Below, piece after piece: positions 59,963 through 64,000 of a stretch of DNA of 64,000 nt. The translations under genes and the position numbers were made by a program. Numbering within the stretch: position 1 is the stretch's first letter; each line of letters opens with the position of its first letter. The notes beneath the pieces were generated by a model. It was not told the DNA's origin and did no database searches. It was given only the letters and a program-made list of their open reading frames with translations. The stretch is from DATEEG01 sp035525055 (GTDB lineage Bacteria; Actinomycetota; Acidimicrobiia; Spongiisociales; ZC4RG35): the NCBI GenBank assembly GCA_035525055.1, contig DATLEZ010000040.1, positions 1-64,000 on the forward strand, given 5' to 3'.

Positions 59963-60324
59963 GCCGGCGTTCTGCCGAGGCGGATCCCGGATATGGCGGC
60001 TGCCAGGCCCAGAACAATGCTCACAGAGGCGTACGCCATCGCCTTCGGAACCGACATGCCATCGAGCTGGCCCACGATGGCCGAGAAGGTGGTGAATGCA
60101 CCGAGCGCTCCAACTCCTAGGAAGGCAGCGGCCAACTCCGGTCTCCTGAAACGTGCAACCCGGCTCGTGAGCACGCCCAGAAGGAAGGCGCCGACGACGT
60201 TGACCGACAGAGTTCCCAAGGGGAAGCCACCGTCGTCAGCCACTCGCTGAACCGCATGACGAGCCAGCGAGCCGACCAGGCCGCCCGCCAGAACCATGGC
60301 GCGCATCATCCATGATTTCGACAT
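59959..60324 (-). CDS. crcB: Fluoride exporter CrcB, first subunit gene
   Basis: The 121-residue protein has A-G-G-L-V-G-S-L-A-R-H, LSVNVVGAFLLGVLTSRVAR, LGVGALGAFTTFSAIVGQLD and AMAYASVSIVLGLAAAISGI. The Asn, the F-T-T-F-S track and four helices are all present. It diverges from its partner in the first helix (R-H for R-Y). The 4-bp overlap couples translation of the two halves of a dual-topology heterodimer that leaks fluoride out of the cytoplasm. Confidence 0.92.
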   Translation of the reverse strand: MSKSWMMRAMVLAGGLVGSLARHAVQRVADDGGFPLGTLSVNVVGAFLLGVLTSRVARFRRPELAAAFLGVGALGAFTTFSAIVGQLDGMSVPKAMAYASVSIVLGLAAAISGIRLGRTPA

Positions 60325-60358
60325 GCGTTCTCTGTGTTAGCAGCCGGAACCGGTGGGT

Positions 60359-60544
60359 TCAGGATGCGCCCTCGCCCTCAGCTTGATGGCTTCCCTCCTC
60401 CCAACGGCCCGCTCGTCGCGCGGCGTTCGCAAGCAGAAACTCGATCTGAGCATTCAGGCTCCTCATGTCGTCGGCGGCCCATCTCTCCAGCACCCGATGG
60501 AGCCGGGGGTTGAGCCGGAGGAGGAAGCTTTTCCGATCAATCAT
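60359..60544 (-). CDS. Arc/ribbon-helix-helix-type DNA-binding protein
   Basis: ATG 60544 (or 60559) gives 61 residues: K-S-F-L-L-R-L-N-P-R-L-H-R-V-L-E-R-W-A, then RSLNAQIEFLLANAARRAGR. This is the strand-helix-helix pattern of Arc-type RHH proteins, with the alternating F-L-R-L strand that contacts DNA and the R-S-L-N-A-Q-I-E-F-L-L helix. The acidic tail is disordered. Close homologues are widespread single genes in actinobacteria rather than toxin-antitoxin pairs; no toxin gene is adjacent. Confidence 0.75.
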   Translation of the reverse strand: MIDRKSFLLRLNPRLHRVLERWAADDMRSLNAQIEFLLANAARRAGRWEEGSHQAEGEGAS

Positions 60545-60736
60545 CCGGGATGCCGGCATTGACTATCGGCTTACCCCTGTGGTCTGAGGTAAGGATCACC
60601 ATCAGGTTCGAGACCGTCGCGGCTTTGCGTCGATTAGGCGCTCGCCTGACATCCGGCTCCTTTTGGTGGATGTATCGATATGATATCACTTCGATATCGG
60701 GAACCAAATACGTAGGCGGGCCGTACACTCGGATCG

Positions 60737-60856
60737 ATGAAACTGCGTCCGTTGATCGTGATTGCGGCCGTGGCGGCCTTCTTCGCAGCCCTGGCCCGCA
60801 AGCGTGTGGAGGAAGCCAAACCGACCGAGTCCTGGGAGCCTGTCAGCTACTCGTGA
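60737..60856 (+). CDS. DLW-39-like short peptide
   Basis: ATG 60737 encodes 39 residues: a membrane-type helix (L-R-P-L-I-V-I-A-A-V-A-A-F-F-A-A-L), a basic stretch (A-R-K-R-V-E-E-A) and E-S-W-E-P-V near the end. Length, layout and location beside DUF3566 and gyrA match the DLW-39 family of actinobacteria, in which D-L-W is usual; here S-W-E replaces it. The downstream gene starts 7 bp after its stop. Confidence 0.68.
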   Translation: MKLRPLIVIAAVAAFFAALARKRVEEAKPTESWEPVSYS

Positions 60857-60863
60857 GGCTCCA

Positions 60864-61514
60864 GTGAAGGCCCTCGTGCTCGCTGACGGCGACGGAGACC
60901 TGCGGGTTGCCCACGTTCTGGCGGGCGAGGGTTTGGAAGTCTCGATACACGGAAGTGCCAAGTCTGGCCGATACCCGACAATCGAGGATCCTGTCGGCAT
61001 CGACGTCGTGGTCGGCTACACGGCTGCCGCCCTCGAGGTTGCCAAGAGAGCCGGGGCCGCGGCAGTCACCGCGGCCGATGTCGATGACAGCCCGGTCCCG
61101 ACAGTCGCCGGCGCATCCTTGCTAGGAGTGGCCCTCGCGATTGCCGGCCGCCTCGAAGCGGGCGGGTCTGATGTTTTGCGTGTCGCAATCGCCCATCCCG
61201 GCGGTCCTACGCTGGGTGGGGTCGGGATGGCCTTTCCTCCGCCGGTTGGCAAGGCTCGCGGAACGATCCTCAGTGAGGCCCCTCTCAAAGTGGTCTCGGC
61301 GTCGACGCAGGAGCCATGGGCGGCAATCGTTGTCGAGTCCAACACCGGAGATCAGGCCGTCGTTGACGAGCACCGATTCTTGACAGCTATCTGCCTTGCG
61401 GCCGGTGTCGCCCTGCTACCGCCGGCGGGGATCGTGAAGGTCTGGGATGTTCCCGACATCTACCTCTCGAAGGCCCAGAGCATGGGCCTGGTGGCTGCCA
61501 AGCGCACCGAGTAG
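60864..61514 (+). CDS. Hypothetical Rossmann-like protein beside gyrA
   Basis: GTG 60864 with GAGG 5-8 bp upstream gives 216 residues. The start K-A-L-V-L-A-D-G-D-G-D-L-R-V-A-H-V-L and IDVVVGYTAAALEVAKRAGA suggest an alpha/beta nucleotide-binding-like fold. The later V-A-I-A-H-P-G-G-P-T-L-G-G-V and WAAIVVESNTGDQAVVDEHR are beta-rich. No family is recognised. It follows the DLW-39-like peptide by 7 bp, and its frame seems intact and soluble. It is convergent with DUF3566. Confidence 0.65.
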   Translation: MKALVLADGDGDLRVAHVLAGEGLEVSIHGSAKSGRYPTIEDPVGIDVVVGYTAAALEVAKRAGAAAVTAADVDDSPVPTVAGASLLGVALAIAGRLEAGGSDVLRVAIAHPGGPTLGGVGMAFPPPVGKARGTILSEAPLKVVSASTQEPWAAIVVESNTGDQAVVDEHRFLTAICLAAGVALLPPAGIVKVWDVPDIYLSKAQSMGLVAAKRTE

Positions 61515-61533
61515 CCCTAGATAGCGACTAGCC

Positions 61534-62025
61534 CTAAATCGCGGGGACTTCTTCGGTCGGGGTTTCCGCCACCACTGAGGGTTCGGTCTTGGCGCCGTTG
61601 GGAGCGGCCGGAGTCCAGCGGCGAGGAGCGGGAGGGTTCGCGGGCACTGCGACCGGTGCCAGCGACTCCTCGAGCACGACTAACTCGACTCCCCCGACCA
61701 CATCGGAGATCAGGTTGTACATGACAGCGGCGAGCGTCATCAGGCCGGTCGAAAGGACTGCCCAGACGATCGAACCGAACACTGCTGCCCGCAGGAACCT
61801 CTCGGTGTTGGCGAACGGGTTCTCGCCCTCCTCGAGGAGCGTGATCCTCACAAGGACGTCGACGATCCGATCGGGGATGCCAGCTGCGATCAGAACGGAC
61901 CAGAACATCACGAGACCGAGGACGATTCCCAAAGCCGCCACCACATTGAAGAGGGAAGAGACTTTGAGGACCGTCCACGGGTCGATCTTGCGGATGATTC
62001 GGCGAACGCGCCGGACCGTGGTCAT
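61534..62025 (-). CDS. DUF3566 membrane protein
   Basis: ATG 62025 gives 163 residues. T-V-R-R-V-R-R-I-I-R-K-I-D-P-W-T-V-L-K-V-S is the hallmark start of DUF3566. Two transmembrane helices follow (VVAALGIVLGLVMFWSVLIA and VFGSIVWAVLSTGLMTLAAV), then Y-N-L-I-S-D-V-V-G-G-V-E-L-V-V-L-E-E. The Pro/Ala-rich C-terminal tail is longer than usual. This gene is the nearly invariant neighbour of gyrA in actinobacteria and supports the phylum assignment. Confidence 0.9.
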   Translation of the reverse strand: MTTVRRVRRIIRKIDPWTVLKVSSLFNVVAALGIVLGLVMFWSVLIAAGIPDRIVDVLVRITLLEEGENPFANTERFLRAAVFGSIVWAVLSTGLMTLAAVMYNLISDVVGGVELVVLEESLAPVAVPANPPAPRRWTPAAPNGAKTEPSVVAETPTEEVPAI

Positions 62026-62065
62026 GTGCCGACGATTGTACCCAATGACGAGGCTAAGCCCGACT

Positions 62066-64000
62066 TCACTCGTCTTCTTCGGGTGGAACCACGGTGAACG
62101 CCGCCAAATGGGAACCGGCACCGACATTCATCACTCTGACCCCGGTGGAGTCTCGCCGTTGACGGGAGATCTTGTCCACTGGTTGGCGAATCCCGCTCCC
62201 GGTCGAGGAAATGAGAAAGACCTCGGTGCCCTTGTTGACGCCGACGGCACCGATCAACCGGCCCCGGGCCTTAGTCAACTTGATCGCCTTGACCCCGATC
62301 CCGCCCCGCCCCTGGCCCCGGAACTGCTCGATGGGAGTTCGCTTGCCGTATCCGTTGGAAGTCATCAGCAGGACCTCAGGCCCATCGGCCGATGAAGCGG
62401 CCGCAACCACTTCGTCGCCCGCCCGCAGCTTGATCCCTCGCACGCCTTGCGTCGCGCGTCCCATCGGGCGCAGATCGCCTTCAGGGAAACGGATCCCCTG
62501 GCCGTTGGCCGAGAAGATGAGCATGTCGTTCTCGCCGGTGGTGGTCCGGACCGAGACGACCTCATCGTCGTCGACCAACTTGATCGCGACCAGAGTCTGG
62601 TTGCGACTGTCGTACTCACGGAACAAGGTCTTCTTGGCGGTACCCAACCTCGTGACCATCACTAGAAAGCGCGAGGTCTCGTAGTTGCGGGTGTCGATAA
62701 TCGCCTCGATGCGCTCCTCCGGCTGCAGCGGGAGCACCGCCTGGGCAAGGACTCCCTTGGAGGTTCGATCCTTCCGGGGGATCTCGTGGGCCTTGGCACG
62801 GTGGACCAGGCCCTTGTTGGTGAAGAACAGCAGATAGGCATGGGCAGTGGTGTGGACCAAGTGAGCGACGACGTCCTCACCCGACACCTCCGCCGCTTTG
62901 ACCCCACGTCCCCCCCGGCCCTGGGTCTTGTAGGTACTGGCCGGCACCGACTTGACGTACCCCGAGGCAGAAACGGTGACGATGAGCTCATCGTCGGCGA
63001 TCAGGTCTTCGAGGCTCATCTCGCCCTCGTCGAGGATGATCTGTGATCGACGCGGGGTGGCGAACTTCTCCTTGATCTCGGTCAGGTCCTCACGAATGAT
63101 CGAGCGGCGCAGGGCCGGATCGGCCAGGATCGCCTTGAGCTCGGTGATCGTCCTCATCAGCTCAGCCAACTCCTCGCGAAGCTTGTTGACCTCCAGCGCG
63201 GTGAGGCGCCGCAGGGGCATGTCGAGGATGGCATTGGCCTGAATCTCGGAAAGCTCGAAGCGCTCCATCAGGCGCGTGCGGGCGGCGGCGGTATCGGACG
63301 ACGCTCTGATCAGCGCCACGACTTCGTCGATGTTGTCAACCGCAATGATCAGGCCCTCGACGAGGTGAGCACGGGCCTCGGCTTCCGCCAGGCGAAAGCG
63401 GGTGCGGCGCTCGATGACCTCCATCTGATGATCGAGGTAGTGACCGATCATGTCGGCCAGATTGAGGGTGCGGGGAATCCCGTCGACCAGCGCCACCATG
63501 TTGACCCCGAAGCTCTCCTGGAGTGGAGTGTTCTTGTACAACTGGTTGAGGACGACCTGGGGAACCGCTTCCTTCTTCAACTCGATGACCAGGCGGATGC
63601 CGCGGCGATTGTCCGACTCATTCCGGAGATCGGCGATGCCCAAGAGCTTCTTGTCGTCGACCAGGGTGCGGATCTTTTCCATCACCCGCTCGATCGACAC
63701 CTGATAGGGCATCTCGGTAACGACGATGGCGGTCCGGCCCTTGCGAACCTCAGCGACATCGGCCACGGCCCGCATCTTCACCGATCCCCGACCAGAGGCC
63801 AGAGCCTCGCGCAGACCGGTGGTCCCGACCAGATAGCCGCCCGTCGGGAAGTCGGGGCCTTTGACAAAGCGCATCAGCTCTTCTGAGTCGGCATCGGGAT
63901 TCTCGAGGGAGTGGAGGGCTGCGTCGATGACTTCGCCGAGGTTGTGGGAGGGAATATTGGTGGCCATTCCCACGGCGATCCCCTGGCTGCCATTGACGAG
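62066..64000 (-). CDS. gyrA: DNA gyrase subunit A, N-terminus outside the window
   Basis: About 644 codons are visible; the frame continues off the right edge, so the catalytic Tyr and quinolone region are not seen. The visible part includes V-G-M-A-T-N-I-P-S-H-N-L-G-E-V, the tower and coiled-coil regions (SEIQANAILDMPLRRLTALE), and six beta-pinwheel blades (motifs like G-Y-V-K-S, FFTNKGLVHRAKAHEIP, G-V-R-G-I-K-L). The GyrA-box reads Q-G-R-G-G-R-G. It ends with an acidic E-E-D-E tail. It introduces negative supercoils with GyrB. Confidence 0.97.
   Translation of the reverse strand, partial: LVNGSQGIAVGMATNIPSHNLGEVIDAALHSLENPDADSEELMRFVKGPDFPTGGYLVGTTGLREALASGRGSVKMRAVADVAEVRKGRTAIVVTEMPYQVSIERVMEKIRTLVDDKKLLGIADLRNESDNRRGIRLVIELKKEAVPQVVLNQLYKNTPLQESFGVNMVALVDGIPRTLNLADMIGHYLDHQMEVIERRTRFRLAEAEARAHLVEGLIIAVDNIDEVVALIRASSDTAAARTRLMERFELSEIQANAILDMPLRRLTALEVNKLREELAELMRTITELKAILADPALRRSIIREDLTEIKEKFATPRRSQIILDEGEMSLEDLIADDELIVTVSASGYVKSVPASTYKTQGRGGRGVKAAEVSGEDVVAHLVHTTAHAYLLFFTNKGLVHRAKAHEIPRKDRTSKGVLAQAVLPLQPEERIEAIIDTRNYETSRFLVMVTRLGTAKKTLFREYDSRNQTLVAIKLVDDDEVVSVRTTTGENDMLIFSANGQGIRFPEGDLRPMGRATQGVRGIKLRAGDEVVAAASSADGPEVLLMTSNGYGKRTPIEQFRGQGRGGIGVKAIKLTKARGRLIGAVGVNKGTEVFLISSTGSGIRQPVDKISRQRRDSTGVRVMNVGAGSHLAAFTVVPPEEDE

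Noticed and set aside
60325..60358. A fluoride riboswitch upstream of crcB
   Set aside because: The spacer is too short and shows none of the conserved fluoride-aptamer pairing.
1..64000. CRISPR arrays or rRNA genes
   Set aside because: No regularly spaced 24-40 bp repeats with unique spacers and no rRNA-like sequence were seen; the only tandem repeats are 16 bp x3 and 21 bp x4.

Overview
The window comes from a high-GC actinobacterial chromosome, most plausibly an uncultured Acidimicrobiia-like lineage. Support comes from the right edge: gyrA next to a DUF3566 membrane protein and a 39-residue DLW-39-like peptide. Three SARP/AfsR-type or cyclase-type large regulators, a DDN-like F420-dependent reductase and lineage-typical sensor proteins agree. 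Nothing was searched; all family names are from motif reading.

Left region (1-17.4 kb): a decaying defence-type accessory region. It holds intact small operons (LOTUS-like gene plus partner; AbrB-like / PRTase-like / RNase H-like / Ser-Thr kinase module; Mrr-like membrane nuclease; TIGR04255 trio). It also holds many visibly broken genes: an HsdR tail, an EVKS-type nuclease, SNase, Abi-C and TIGR02391. Several proteins carry the HEPN R-x(4-6)-H motif. A 5' half of tRNA-Ala, followed by a long inverted repeat, marks the right edge.

Middle region (17.5-37.6 kb): chromosomal-looking and largely intact. It encodes membrane sensors without kinase domains, a CPBP protease, an adenylate cyclase, a cupredoxin and a secreted GDSL esterase. 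Two very large NTPase regulators bracket a secreted HExxH protein, and a CHASE histidine kinase and a CHRD protein follow. Three copies of a roughly 90-135 bp intergenic repeat lie at 17.5, 22.2 and 25.5 kb.

Right region (37.6-59.1 kb): a probable genomic island in tRNA-Ile(GAT). The intact tRNA is at 37582-37659, and a diverged direct repeat of its 3' half is at 59075-59122. A truncated serine recombinase abuts the left end, followed by remnants (DUF1883-like, DUF3644, tyrosine integrase) and a SARP/metzincin pair. The main cargo is a divergent catabolic cluster. Leftward it encodes a sugar isomerase, two UPF0261/Tm-1-like proteins, a creatininase-family hydrolase, a GntR regulator, an FAD oxidase, a PEP-hydrolase-family TIM barrel and a cupin, with an SDR on the other strand. 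Rightward it encodes a complete branched-chain-type ABC importer, a Gfo/Idh/MocA dehydrogenase and a second TIM barrel. I infer import and ring-opening oxidation of a polyol, cyclitol or sugar-acid-like compound. The substrate is unknown.

Right edge (59.1-64 kb): core chromosome, with two overlapping crcB fluoride channels, an RHH protein, the DLW-39-like peptide, DUF3566 and gyrA running off the window.
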